From assembly GCA_050084515.1 (NCBI GenBank), contig CM114272.1, positions 47,988,001-48,052,000 on the forward strand: a DNA stretch of 64,000 nt, read 5' to 3'. How positions within the stretch are numbered: position 1 is the stretch's first letter; the number at the start of each line of letters is the position of its first letter. The notes under the pieces were generated by a model. The model saw nothing but the letters and a program-made list of their open reading frames with translations. It searched no databases and was not told the DNA's origin. Below are positions 33,300 to 45,212 of this stretch, in pieces. The translations under genes and the position numbers were made by a program. The DNA comes from Blasia pusilla. Lineage: Eukaryota; Marchantiophyta; Marchantiopsida; Blasiales.

Positions 33300-34618
33300 T
33301 GAGAAGGAAGCCAAGGATGCTTGGCGACTAAACCTATACCCCATGGCTAACCATGGCAACTGAATATCCCAGTCTCCAAGATTCCCTTTTTGTAGGCCAT
33401 ACTTGCGCAATGCCCTCTTCACCGTCAAAACCACACGCTCAACCAAACCATCCGCCTCAAGATGATCTCAAGACGTGGTCCGATCAATCAATGTCTTGTC
33501 ACACAAGACCTGAAACTCACCTTGAAACTCTGTACCTTGGTCGGTCAGCACCTCAACTGGTGCACCAAAATGACTAAGCACTCTATCAAGAAACGCATAC
33601 GTCGTTCTGTCACTTGCCTTGTCAGGTAATGCCACCAGCTCAATCCACTTGGAGAAGTGCTCCACCATCACCCACACATATCGATGATGTCGTACAGTCA
33701 ACGGTAACGGTCCCGCAAAGTCTACACTCCAACGGTAACCCAACCCCATAATAGGCAAGGGGTGTAACTGTGGTGTAGGGGCATTGAATGATGCCTCACC
33801 CTGCTGCACATGAGTATGCATTCCACGCCACCAATACTAGCCAAGGAGTAAGCTGTACGTACGCTTTACCCCAAAATGTCCCAACTCCTCATGGGCATGT
33901 CGCACAATGCGCTCTCTCTGAGCCAAATGCGGCACCACTCGTACTCTACCATCCTCCCACACACGAAGAATATGTGTTCCCTCCAATCAATACCTCCTAG
34001 CTCATTGAAGAACACGGTCTTGCTCCTTGGCACTCACTATGCCTGGCACCTTACTGGTCCGTAGGAACTCCAACACCAACGCATCATCATGAATATCATG
34101 CCGATCCGTACCACCATCTCCAACCTTAGGATCTGAAGGTTGGCCATCTACCCTCTCACTAGAGTAAGATGTCGTGTGGTCCTCCATACTTGAGTCCACC
34201 CATAACCAACATAAAAAGGCATATGCATGCCAACCTGGCACCATCTCCTCATCAACCTCGCCATGCCATCTAGCCCCAGTTGCATCCTCTTGGCTAGTAC
34301 ATGGGTTCCTACTCAACCCATCAGCATCAAGGTTGGCAACTCCAGGTCTATGTACCACCTGGAAGTCATACTCCTGTAAGATAAGAGCCCACCGTGCAAG
34401 CTTCCTTGTAAGCTTGTCAGACTCCATCAACCACTTGAGCGGCTGGTGATCAGTAACAAGGGTAAACTGTGTGTCAAACAATTAACACCTAAAGTGTGCC
34501 ACAGCCCACACTCCTTCCAAGCACTCTCCCTCATATGAACTATAGCGCGACTCTGCTGCATTATTCGAACGACTTGCATAGGCCACCACAAACTCCATGT
34601 GCACATCATCATGTTGTG
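33300..34618 (-). pseudogene. Element B RNase H C-terminus and integrase
   Basis: RNase H end (TLVTDHQPLKWLMES) lies near 34400-34460 and is interrupted upstream by a TAA before LFDTQF. The integrase core at 33821-33468 shows SVDFAGPLP, then LTDQGTEFQGEF, which element A has lost. A stop after DRTTS (near 33468) breaks the frame before the glutamate region. A stretch between 33822 and 34000 has lost part of the H2C2 zinc-binding segment relative to A. Confidence 0.75.
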
Positions 34619-35779
34619 TCAACACCGCCCAAGTCCCAACATACTCCAATCAGTGTGCAACTGAAATGGGCGTCCTCTGATAGGTCTCCTCAAGATAGAC
34701 CAGGCCACCAATTGGGCCTTGAGCTCCACAAAAGCTCTCTCCTGATCATCTCCCCAGTGCCACTCCTGATCTGATTTCAGCAATTGGTTCAAAGGCTTTG
34801 CCATAGCACTAAATCCCTTCACATACCTCCGATAGTAGTTCGCCAATCCCATGAATGCCCGAACTCTACTCATATCTACCAGACAAGGAATAAGTGCAAT
34901 AGCCTCCACCTTTGCTTGTTGAACTCCCAAACCACATGGATAGATCACATGACCCAAGTACTCAACATCCTCATGGAAGAACTTACACTTTCCTGGATGC
35001 AAACGTAGACCATGAGCTTTCAACCGCTCAAACACCATATGCAAATGTATCTGATGCTCCTCCACCGTGATATTGAACACCAAGATATCATCAATGTAAC
35101 ACCGAAAAAAATCCAACCCTGCTAGGATCCTGTCCATCACTCTCTAAAACTCGGCAGGTGCATTCTTCAACCCAAAGGGTAAGAATTTCCACTGGCACAA
35201 ACAATCCTTGCCATGAGAGTTGACATCCCAAAATGCTGTCTTGGCCTTGTCACTCTCTCGAATCAGAAACTGATGGTATCCTGCCCGAAGATCCAAAGTA
35301 TTGAAAATCTTTGTCTGTCCCACCGCATCAAAGATCTCCTCAGGTGTAGGCATGGCATACCCATCGGCCTTGGTCTGCCGATTGATAGGACAGTAATCTC
35401 CACACATCCGCCTATCCATGTAGTTGCCATGCACATCCTTTTTAGCAGGCATGACAGTGGCTGATGCATACTCTCCATGCGACAACTCCACTAATCCATC
35501 CTCCAAAAGGTCCAACGTCCTACTCTAAATCAAGTCCCTCTCCATATCACTATATCGGTAGGGATGACAGAAGATTGGCGTATCACTAGCCAAATCAATC
35601 CGTATACGAGGTCCAACCAAAGCACCCAACTCCTTCATGCTAAAGGCAAAACAACTCCTATAAGCACGTAGGAACTGTGTCAAGCGTCATTTCGCACCTC
35701 CCGTAAGCTTGGGCCCAAGTAATGGCTCCAAAGTCTCCTCCACTAGCACACTAGAGGGAAAGGACGAGGCCATTGGCTG
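34619..35779 (-). pseudogene. Element B reverse transcriptase and RNase H start
   Basis: Gypsy RT after the UAG junction, with RMCGDYCPINRQTKADG, DLRAGYHQFLI, LPFGLKNAPAEF, then TAG at 35141-35143, RVMDRILAG and the catalytic CYIDDILVF, YLGHVI, and FMGLANYYRRYVKGF. RNase H starts RPFQLHTDWSMLGLG. The TAG before RVMD is shared with element A, so it predates their split. A further TAA lies near 35526, and one stop occurs in the N-terminal part. Confidence 0.85.
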
Positions 35780-35782
35780 CTA
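35780..35782 (-). promoter_or_regulatory. Conserved UAG-CAG-CCA junction, putative readthrough stop
   Basis: The methyltransferase frame ends SCEGVA-TAG, directly followed by CAG CCA ATG in the RT frame with no shift. Same context as in A, C and E. Confidence 0.6.
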
Positions 35783-36960
35783 TGCAACCCCCTCACAAGA
35801 TGGTACACCCTTAGCTACACCATCATCTGAGCAAATAACTCCTCCACCAGCATGAGCAACCAACTCCACATGCCCAGCCATTACATCCCATTTACTCCAA
35901 GGATGCAAAATACTACTCTCCTCGCCCCCAGTCGATGCCTCTACTGTCCCGGTAGCCATCGAGCTCATCACAATGGGTGGAAGACCCACAGACATAGTTT
36001 GAAGCTGATGCTGCTCGGCCATACAAAGACTCAAAATCCAGGTAAAAAAATTCAGGTCTATGGCCTGACCCAACACATGACGTCGTGAAGCCTCAGAAAT
36101 GGAAGCAACCGCTGTCACACCAGTAGCAAATCCCATCGCACGCTCTCTCTCATCAACGTTAGGCTCCACCAACGGTCGCACATGAGAATCCCATATAAGC
36201 CCGGGACCACCTTCCTTGTAGGCATGTGACGAGGGAAAACTCACAAATGTGGGTAGTGCCATCCTAGGCTGCCCCACACGGTTCACCACTGCCATGGGTG
36301 ACCGATCAATAACCCTCACCACTTGAGAAAGTTGCCCAGTATCCAAGATACTATCGACTGTAAGGCAAGGATCCCGCTGCACTGCATCATATGCTTGACG
36401 TAGAACCTCCCTAGGCAACAAGTTTGTCCACCACAAGCGTGGAGGATGTGCAGGCGAGCCAACTCACGCTGCATCCAACAACACCGCTGGTCCAATCCAA
36501 GACCGCACCTCATGAACACTCGCCATCATCCGGGTCCGAGTGTCACCCAACAATGGAACATTCTCCAGAATATAAGCTCGAGCATGTGCCTGATGAACCT
36601 GAAGATGTCGTAATACACGCAACATCTCCCAAAACAATCGAGACCTAGGTTTGTGTAATCCCTCACCACGACCTGCATGTGTATGACCCTGACATGGCCA
36701 TCCACCAATCACCAAATCCACAGCACCAACCCTCTCAAGGTCGTGCGCTCCCAACAATGCAATGTGTGATAGCAAAGCATGCTGGTACCCACGAATAGCT
36801 GATGGCGGCAACAACTCATGATATCTCTGCATCAACTGACCAATATGTCGGGATGAGACTCTCTGGGCCGTCTCATCTGGCTCCATATACACGTATCTCT
36901 GCACAAGAATACTGGTCTACAACATTGCAGCCAAACTAGTGCTAATGCCCTCCTGCGGAT
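35783..36960 (-). pseudogene. Element B C5 cytosine DNA methyltransferase domain
   Basis: DNMT3/DRM-like methyltransferase. Motif I is decayed (PQEGISTSLAAML then a stop, near 36915-36960). Then RYVYMEPDE, motif IV VDLVIGGWPCQGHTHAG (catalytic Cys codon 36692-36694), RLFWEMLRVL, motif VI YILENVPLLGD, a frame change near 36465, motif VIII-like PRLWWTNLLP region, motif IX ERERAMGFATGVTAV and motif X SEASRRHVLGQAIDLN. A spacer with HPWSKWDVMAGHVELV follows to the UAG. The catalytic cysteine and ENV are kept though motif I is damaged, so this copy is probably inactive. Confidence 0.85.
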
Positions 36961-38420
36961 ACTACCATACAATGGGTGGTATCGAAAGGGGATAACCCAA
37001 GTGGACTAGAAGTAGGATTCCGCCGTGGAGCCCCCTCTTCCTCGTGAGGTATAACAGCCTCACACCAAGCCTCCTGCACTAGGCGATCAGCCTCTTGCCG
37101 TAGTGCACCACCTGAACTCCAAAGTGGCACATCCAATGATGAGGATACCACTGCTGCAAAACTAGGGAGGTTACCCTCCAAAAAGTCTCCTGGCCAAGTG
37201 ACTACTCTACTAAAACCAGCCACAAATGCTAACACTGTTGGGGAAGACCCTCTTGGTCGAGCCCCATAAATAAATCTCACATGAACTTGGCTCATACGTC
37301 CATCCCAAGACTTCCAACCGGGTCTATAAGATGATGTCTCAGTCCAGTAGTCCATTTGAAAACCCATCGGGTACAATACTGGTCCTCCAACTAGTACATC
37401 ATACGACTCGGCCGATGTGACCACTGCATGTACTCCAAACCTGGAGCTATCATTCGCATGATCTGGTCTCAACTGTAGAGAAAACTTCCCCCATGTCATG
37501 AAATGAGACCTATCATTGGCTCCTCCAAGTGATGTCTGAATCTGGAATAGGCAAGGCTCAAGCTCTAACCTCCGAATACCTAAACCAATACATGCTACCT
37601 TTCCCAACATTAAAGGTTGGGCACCATAGTCTAACAAGACTCTATCTGGTCTATAAAAATGTTTTGTACGACTCACCAATCGGAATATCCCACTCCGGTT
37701 GTCCAACATACAAACACCATGTGTAAGCCTCTCACAATCAATGGCTGGCCGGGCTGGTAATGCATCCATCTTCGCCGTTGTTGCCTGCCAAGTAGCACTG
37801 GTACTCAATGCTACACCTGACATAGAGGGTTGCTCCACTGCAACACCCTCATCCCCCTCAGCCCTTGTAGCAGTAACACTCTCACGTTCACACAACGTGG
37901 CTGCTAGCTGAAATACATGAGCTAAGTCAACTCCTAAGGCCATCAACTCAGTGGCCGAAAATAATGGGGATCCCAACACTGAAGTTTCCATCCACAATAT
38001 TGCACTGGATGCTGCATCCGTATCTACTACACGCAATGTAGATGCCGGATGGAGTCCTAAGCACCTCAAACAACAAGAATGACTGGGGGAGCCTAGCATG
38101 CCTCCCAGCCTCACCCCTTTGTGGGTCCAACTCCACAGTAGCATCAGTGGCTCTGGCGCTCGAGTGGCTCCTCTCGTAACTCCAGCTAATGCCTCAACCT
38201 CTGCTGCACTGGCCATATAAGAGAGACCATCCCCTCCATAAGAGGTGGAAGCACCTGCTCCTGAACCTGCTCTATGTTGGATACTAGCCATAGTAGTAGC
38301 CGACCTGCCTCCAATCTGCTCAACCTTGGCGACCATAGCGATTGTGTGAGTGGTAGGGGCAAAGAACCGTAGGCTCTCCAACTGTTGGTCCACCTCTACC
38401 ACCCCTACCACCTCTACCAC
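36942..38420 (-). pseudogene. Element B protease and pre-methyltransferase linker
   Basis: Long open frame of 492 codons. The first part lies in the wrong or spacer frame after the zinc knuckles. The retropepsin motif appears as RVLLDYGAQPLMLG (Asp codon about 37630); most relatives have DSGA or DTGA, so the active-site serine or threonine has become tyrosine. The second motif is SYDVLVGGPVLYPMG. The linker follows with TWPGDFLEGN and an Arg/Glu-rich helix-like segment ending SPFDTTHCMV. It leads straight to methyltransferase motif I. Confidence 0.75.
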
Positions 38421-39726
38421 CTCGGCCTCTTGGAGCTACTCCACCACGGCCGCGGCCTGATCTCAACTCTGGATGAAGATCAAAGCAACGCTCTCGAGGA
38501 TGACCTAGTCTCCCATAATGATCACACTGAGTTGGGGTTGACTGAGGTCCATCCTCCAAAGTCCGTCTCCCATCCTCTTGGGGACAAAACCTCATGACAT
38601 GATCACCTCCACATGTCCAACATGACTGTCCTTGCTGCGGGGCAGCAAATGAAGGCAATGGTCTCTGCGCAAGTGTCCCTCTAGGACCTAACTGAGGTCG
38701 TGTGTACCCTCCACAACTCCCACTACTACTACCACCACCAATACTATGAGACTGTGAGGTGGACTGCTGAACACGAGAAGTAGCAGTTGTATCCCTACTG
38801 AATGCGGATATCACCACCCTCTCCTCCACCATGTTAAGCTCAATCTTCTCAAATAGAGCAAACACATTAGCCAATGTAGATGAATCATCACTCATAAGAG
38901 TAGCATCACGTACCCTACCGCACAACTCTTTGTCCAAGATCCCATACCAAAATTGGACTGCCTGAGCCTCACTCACACCCTGGGTAACAGAAATCAAGCA
39001 TCGCATACGAGTGTATGCCTCACAAAGACTCTCACCAGTCTTTTGCTCAAATTCCTGAAGACTCCTCAACTTCTCTGTCTTCACCCCTTAATAGTTCTTC
39101 TTCAACCTCTTGAAGAACTCTGCAACTAGGCTGAACAATGGTGGGGCACTAGTACCTCCACTAGTACCCCCACTGGTACCTCCACTCCGGCTCGTACTCG
39201 CACCACTCAACGTCGGGCTGGCTGACACAATAAGAGGACTACTACCAATACCACCATGGATGATAGACACATAGCTTGGAGACCAATGTTGTCTCCACGC
39301 CTCAATCTCAGCAGCATGGTCTCTCCTAAACTCATGGTAATCATCCATGGGTGGTCCCTCCAAGTGTTGAAACAACCCCTTGCAAGCCAAGAAGGGTGTA
39401 AACAACGTGGCGTTCCGCAACATCTGCATATCACACCACGTATCAAACTCCTGAATGAAGTCCTCCAACTCAATGGTGCCCACTGCACCCGAGTATTGTC
39501 GTGGGCCTTTCATGGCCCCATACATCCTTTCCATGTCCCAAATCAATGGAGCTGCAACACTCGATAACAACGTAGAAGACTTGGTGTTTGGAACACCCTC
39601 GTCCTCCTCTTCATCAACCGTCAGAAGTGAAAAAGGTAGCCGATACCTCAATCCACTCCGTCTAAAATCACCACTTTTCGCACCACGGTCCCCAACCACA
39701 TCACCAGACAACTCCGTGATGACCAA
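38320..39726 (-). pseudogene. Element B Gag and zinc knuckles
   Basis: Gag with QYSGAVGTIELEDFIQEF, LFQHLEGPPMDDYHEFRR and LVAEFFKRLKKNY, then a TAA at 39088-39090 that replaces the CAG of the Gag equivalent in element C, then GVKTEKLRSLQEF and GESLCEAYTRMRCLI. Two knuckle motifs follow: SCWTCGGDHVMRFC and QCDHYGRLGHPRERC (second cysteine changed to tyrosine). A Gly/Arg-rich tract lies after them. The single stop is a C-to-T type change. Confidence 0.8.
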
Positions 39727-39763
39727 CGCCGATGCCGCACCACCACCAAATGACCATCACTAA

Positions 39764-41308
39764 GTAACCAAGTGACGTCGATGTCGCTGTACTATTCTAG
39801 CTCTACTAGCTATGGGTGTGGGCAACCTAACCAGTCATCACCACAAGAAGCCTCCCACGGTCTATTGGTCATCACTCCACTCTCACCGTGAGAGAAATAA
39901 ATATAGTCTGGCTGGTCATCACTCCAGCCTCACTACCGGTCGCACACAGGAGTAAAACTACTCTGGAAATCAGCATCAGCCCTAACAATGGGCGCGCAAG
40001 CAAGAAGAAACGATGGAGGGGATCCAAATACAGGAAGTCCAACGACAACCCTCCAATCGCAAATGGAAGTACAAAACGGAAATCAAGGTAACACAATCCA
40101 CCAAACGTGGCGCCCCCTGAATCCACAGAACCAACCACACAATTCTAATGCAATAGTTACTCCGTCGGTGGTCGATGGCGTGCTAGTCGCACTCGCAGCA
40201 CCTGAAAATGTTACCTGCATGGAGAGGCCATACCGTACTATGCGCTAGAGGTCCATCAACGGAAAACCCAAGATGCATAAAAGCGCCTAACGCATCTCCA
40301 AATAACACCAAATGAGCTACACCAATGTGTACACTTGCATAGTTAAATACTCAGCAGTTAAGCGTCTTCCAGGCATAATAGCCCAAAGATGGATGACCAC
40401 TAATGCAACACTCAACTCAAAAATCCTACAAAAACTGCCCCATGTCCAAGCAAGCAAGCTTGCTTGCTTGCTCGTTGCTCCTTGCTCCGCCTCTCACGTC
40501 CACTCGTCCCGAGCTACCACGAGTTGCCTCGAGGCCTCAAAACACCGAGAAATGCTCGAGACATTTCCCGTTCATCACGCTTTGCTATAGAGAGAGGCCC
40601 AACCAAGGCTCCCCATGCAAGATAGGCGTCTCCAACAACGGACGAGTCACCAACCAACCAGCCCCTCCAATCTGCTGTCCACCATAGCCAGACCTTGAGC
40701 TAGTCCGCAAAATTTTGACCAGCAATTACTCCACAAATCCTCAACCAAAATTGAATATATTTCAACCAGAATTCAATTGGCCACCATAGCTACCTCTCCA
40801 CAAAAAATCTGCTACAACAGAGCTTTGTACTCCGAGCTAAAAATCAGACAAACTTGCTGTCTATACACCTCCAGAATCGCAAATCCGACAGCCCTTCCGC
40901 CCAGATTCATGCACACAGAAATCTGCAACACTCTTTCACCACATCAGCAATCCACTCCACACACTCAAGCAGATAGCTTCACATGAGATCACAATAGAGG
41001 TAGCAATAGGAACCTCCAACCTACAGAGCTTCCGCACTCCAAGCTCTCCACATAAGAAAATAGACGAACACGAACCAGAATCTTCAATCTTTGATAACTT
41101 CCAACTCCCTTGACAAAATCCGGCGATCTAAAGTGAGTTGGAAAGCTCTTAGCAAAAGATCTTCTTTCCCAACCAACCACGCACCAGATCCAAACCTCCG
41201 ACATAGGCCACAAGCCACAAACATCCACGTCTGAGTACACAATCAGCCCTAACTAGATCCTATTGATCTACGATCAAAGCTACCATCGATCTACTCCAAT
41301 TCTTTGAG
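39764..41308 (-). other. Element B 5' leader
   Basis: 1.5 kb between Gag and the 5' LTR with no recognisable coding region. The first bases after the LTR on the minus strand read CTCAAAGAATTGGAGTAGATC; I do not recognise a standard primer-binding site there. Confidence 0.6.
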
Positions 41309-41676
41309 TGAAATCTGTGAAAGATCTACTATCATAAAACACGTATAGAATCACATACAATCAAGCCAAACCCACTCCACGATGGGAGAATCCAAGTCGA
41401 AGCTTGCGGGAACCACCATAGCCAAGAGCTCTACTCACTACCAAGGCTAACTCCCAACGCAACAGGCTCAACTCAAAGAACTAATTGTTCTTTGAGTACA
41501 CTCCACACTATATCCTCCAACCTAAGGGTGGGTCCTACTAGAAAAGTCACCCTCAACGGAGTAACCCCCAACCCCATGTATGAAACCGCATCCCTACCTA
41601 AACATTACGGCCCTACATAAGGTATGACCTCTACTTGCACACTATACTCTACGACATAATCCGTATGGTCATGACA
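41309..41676 (-). repeat. 5' LTR core of element B
   Basis: 368 bp; + strand starts TGAAATC, ends ATGACA. Same length as 32046-32413 and highly similar. Unlike the left copy it has no TGTCGTG-type repeat on either side. Confidence 0.88.
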
Positions 41677-44009
41677 AGGGATCTTTAGATTGCATTGAGA
41701 TTCGTTTGTCAACTTTGTACCATTGTGTGCTCATGGGATTTATGAAAGCCTAACACTTGTCCAAACCTAAGTAGCACTAAATTGACTTTTTTAAGATTAA
41801 TTATGGATTCTAAAAAAAGTTGAAAGAAATTTTGATTTATCTTCAAGCTCACAAGTTACAATGCATGATATTATGTCAAATCTAAAATTACGATCTTAAT
41901 TAGACTATAATAAGGGGATTGATGAATGGTCATCTTATTATGCTAAAAAGATAGCTAATAAGTGAAATGGTTGTATGGCCACTAACATGAGCTTATTCCA
42001 CTAGATAAGAGGGAATACACTAATATCATATTATTAAGACCACTTTTTATTGGAAGAGTGCTAGCCAAAGCTAGTAATGGAAAATATATGGTTAACTTAT
42101 TTATCGATAGGATAGGCATCCCAAAAACTTCACAACCACATAGTAATATTAATAGTGATATTCTTACGAGATTGGATAGTCTTTCATCTGGTTCAACAAT
42201 GCATTTCTTGGCCATGATCTTGTATAAAAATCAATTGGCTAAGAAATGAAATCCAATGAGAGCAACTATTCAATAATTACACAAATCAATTTAGATGCCA
42301 AAAAAGTGTCATAAAAAGGATTCCTCATTAAAAGAATCTCCAACATATTATATTATTTTAGTGAGAGTGTGAAAATTTGACACAATGCCAACTTTCTCTA
42401 GCACGTATCTTAGGTTTTATACGTAAGTTACAAAGAAGTGTTTCTTTACTTCTCCAACAATCATCCCCAAATGGGTTTTGAGTTCTCTCATTGCTCCATA
42501 CCCTAACATGGTGCATAAACTTTTGTCATGTTTATTTCCATAAACTTTCGATCGTAGATTTTAAGTACTATGATCCTATAAAGACTCTCCTAATAGAGTG
42601 ACCAAAATACTAATTTTAAAGAAAGGAAAGGAAATCATAAAGAAATAAATTTTCAACTTGAGAGGGCTTCATAAGAAAAATAATTTCAAGTGTTTTCTTT
42701 TCAAAAGACAAGGGAGTGAAAGATAAAGTTGGTTTTAGTAAGGGAGGGGAAGAAAAGCAAGGAAGGGCTTCTTATAGAATTTACTAAAAACTATTAAAGT
42801 TTTAATAAGAGAGATGAAGAAGTAAGGTTGAATTTTCAAAGGGGAAGAAAACAGAGAAAGGGATAAATTCTCAACAAGAGAGTGCTTCATATGTGTAAAA
42901 AAATTTAATGTTTAATTTCATAACGAGAGGTGACTAGACCTCTCGTAATGAAATGTAACATCAAATTCTTCCAACCCTCGCCATTCCTTTGAGAAGATGA
43001 GGATAGGACATCACCATACACATGGCTAAGGACCAAAAGAACAAAGATGGATGGAGCCCTCCCATACAACTAGAGATCATTGTATCCCATTACGTTACGC
43101 GAGCACAAAAGTACCGTTATATTAATTGTGGGATATGTACATTTATGGTGGGAGAGGTTTTAGAGTCTTAGATTACACCACATGTTTGGGATGAAAAAAA
43201 AGGTCTATATGCTTAGCAAAGGTAGCATAAATATATGCTTGGTAGAAGAAATTTCGAGGTAAAGATATGATAAGAATACAAGCGACTAGAAGAGTCCTTC
43301 CACGGCTAGAGGGGAAATCATCCGAAAATGAGAGGAAATAAGGATGTGATGAATCTCCTATAAGAGAAGTAGTGACCAAAATCAAGCCATGTGAAGATAA
43401 TCATTACTTAAATTTAGACACCAAAAAGTATGATCTTGTATTATATTGTAGAGGTTGAGGACGTAGCCATATTTTCTTGTTGTATCCTACTCTTGAAAAT
43501 TTGGAGTTTGATGATATTAAAGATGTAGTGATGTGGTTGGATATTCTATTGGAGATAGAGATGCTCTAACAACGATTAATTTTCTTAACTTCATTCCATA
43601 ATATATTTGAAGTCCAAAGCAAAACTATGTAGTAAATTACATTAAGAAATTTACAACAACAATTGATGGTTATAAGATCCCAACGAATATAAGTTTGTTA
43701 TATGACCAACCATACAAATTTCCCAAAAATTAAAAATATTTTAATATTAAGAAACCCATGGAATCTCTCTTCTTTAAAAATACAAAATATTTCTCAACTA
43801 TCAAAGATAAATTGGAAAAATCACAAAATTAGATAAATGGAAACCAATTACATAGAAACATGTTTAACTAGATAAGAAACACCATGATTTCCATGAACCA
43901 TTTTAATTGAACATATCTTGTGTCCAAAAATACTTTTAAGAAAACCCTACAATACGATATTTTTCCAATCCAAACGATTGCGTGCTACCTCCTCTACATG
44001 AGAAAAGCT
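41677..44009. other. AT-rich intergenic DNA, no gene seen
   Basis: Short open frames only (for example 42058-42249); none resembles a known protein. No clear terminal repeats were found. Confidence 0.6.
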
Positions 44010-45062
44010 AAATTTAACTATTTCTAGACATGCTTATAGGAAGGCTAAAGCACCATATCAAGTTAATTATACTTTCTTTTATGGAAAAGGAAAGGCTAAA
44101 TCAAACCACTTCTATCCACCCTTCATGTAGGTTGGAGCACCGATTGAAGGTGTATCACGAAATCGAAGAACTTCTAGTCATACTATTGTGCCGTTCGGAG
44201 TATCGCTAGAAGGATTGCTACATTCTCTCTTAAAAGGACCTCTAAATTTATATACTTCTAGCCATCCTACTAATATGTTGGCTCGAGCAACAATAGCATG
44301 GTGCTACCTTCTCCGGAGAAAGGGACCACTAAATTAACCAGTGTAGTTGCCCCTTGGAGAGGGATTTGAGAGTCCCTTTCCCATAGGAAGAACTATCACA
44401 GACACGACAAGAGATGGTGAATCCACGTGAATTTATCTATATAATTAAAAGAGGATGGCGTTAGAGAAACTCTCCTCCGGTGTCCTTTTAAGGTCCATCT
44501 ATTGTTCACGCGTGTCATTCAATCGTAATTAAACTAAGAAGAAAAAGAAAAATGTCACCCGTGCGATGAAACATACTAGTAGGTTAAATGAAGAGAACCG
44601 AAAACAATCATAAACGCCGTAAGTACTTCTAGCCATGTTTTTTTTAATAGTTGGAGCCAAACAAAACCTAAAAGGTATGCTATCTTCTCCGAAGAAGGAA
44701 CGCTAAATTAAAGTCATTCTAGCCATGCTCTTGTCAATGTCGGAACATCCACAAAGAGCTACCTTCTCTAGCTCTAGAGGAGGTCCTCCGGTTAAGGAAT
44801 CCCCTCATTGAAGTACTTCTAGCCATCTCATGTAAAGTTCTGGAGTGCCGCTAGAAGCTTTTCTATCTTATCTGGAGAGAGTACCGCTAATTAAAATACT
44901 CCTAGCCATGCTTTTGTGGAGGCTAGAACATGCATAGAAGGGTCTGCTACCTTCCGTGGAGAAGGGACCGCTAAATTCCAGTTCCTCTAAACTATGCTTT
45001 TGAAAAGGATGGCGCACCGATAGAAAGTGTGCTACCTTATCCGGAGAAGAGACCGCTAAACC
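44010..45062. repeat. Degenerate minisatellite, 80-110 bp units
   Basis: About nine diverged units, each with TACTTCTAGCCATGCTTTTG-like sequence, then GGAGC-like bases and a CTACCTTCTCCGGAGAAGGG palindrome followed by ACCGCTAAAT. Clear unit starts lie near 44252, 44623, 44718, 44813, 44899 and 44981; weaker ones near 44020, 44110 and 44170. A mini-Helitron sits in the middle. The array ends about 50 bases before the first upstream ORF of the next gene. Confidence 0.7.
44436..44579 (+). mobile_element. Mini-Helitron-like element, 144 bp
   Basis: Begins TCTATATAATTAAAAGAGG after an A and ends CATACTAG followed by T. CCCGTGCGATG near the end looks like a decayed hairpin. It interrupts the minisatellite. 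Confidence 0.55.
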
Positions 45063-45108
45063 TGTGGCCGCGGCTCCGGAATCTCTGAAGAGCGGGAACC
45101 TGTTGGCT

Positions 45109-45135
45109 ATGGCGAGCGCAGCAGCTGTTGTTTGA
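45109..45135 (+). promoter_or_regulatory. Upstream ORF 1, MASAAAVV
   Basis: ATG GCG AGC GCA GCA GCT GTT GTT TGA, an eight-codon frame 104 bases before the main ATG. Its first codons resemble those of the main protein. Confidence 0.5.
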
Positions 45136-45160
45136 AGCACAGAAGCACTGTTAGTTAGCT

Positions 45161-45187
45161 ATGGCGAGCGCAGCAGCTGTTGTTTGA
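45161..45187 (+). promoter_or_regulatory. Upstream ORF 2, identical copy
   Basis: The same eight-codon frame repeated 52 bases downstream as part of a tandem duplication (about 45106-45157 and 45158-45199). It ends 25 bases before the main ATG. Confidence 0.5.
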
Positions 45188-45212
45188 AGCACAGAAGCTC
45201 TGATAACAGGCT

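Larger units (their letters stand above)
31940..41676 (-). mobile_element. Near-complete methyltransferase-carrying gypsy element B
   Basis: Minus strand, bounded by two 368-bp LTR cores (32046-32413 and 41309-41676). Order from 5' LTR: leader, Gag (39.7-38.3 kb), CCHC knuckles, protease, linker, DNA methyltransferase, UAG, RT, RNase H, integrase, PHD finger, 3' LTR. It is the best guide to the family structure. Several stop codons and frameshifts show decay. No clean target duplication is seen next to the LTR cores (ACAAC versus AGGGA); a 106-bp repeat flanking the left LTR confuses the boundary. Confidence 0.88.
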
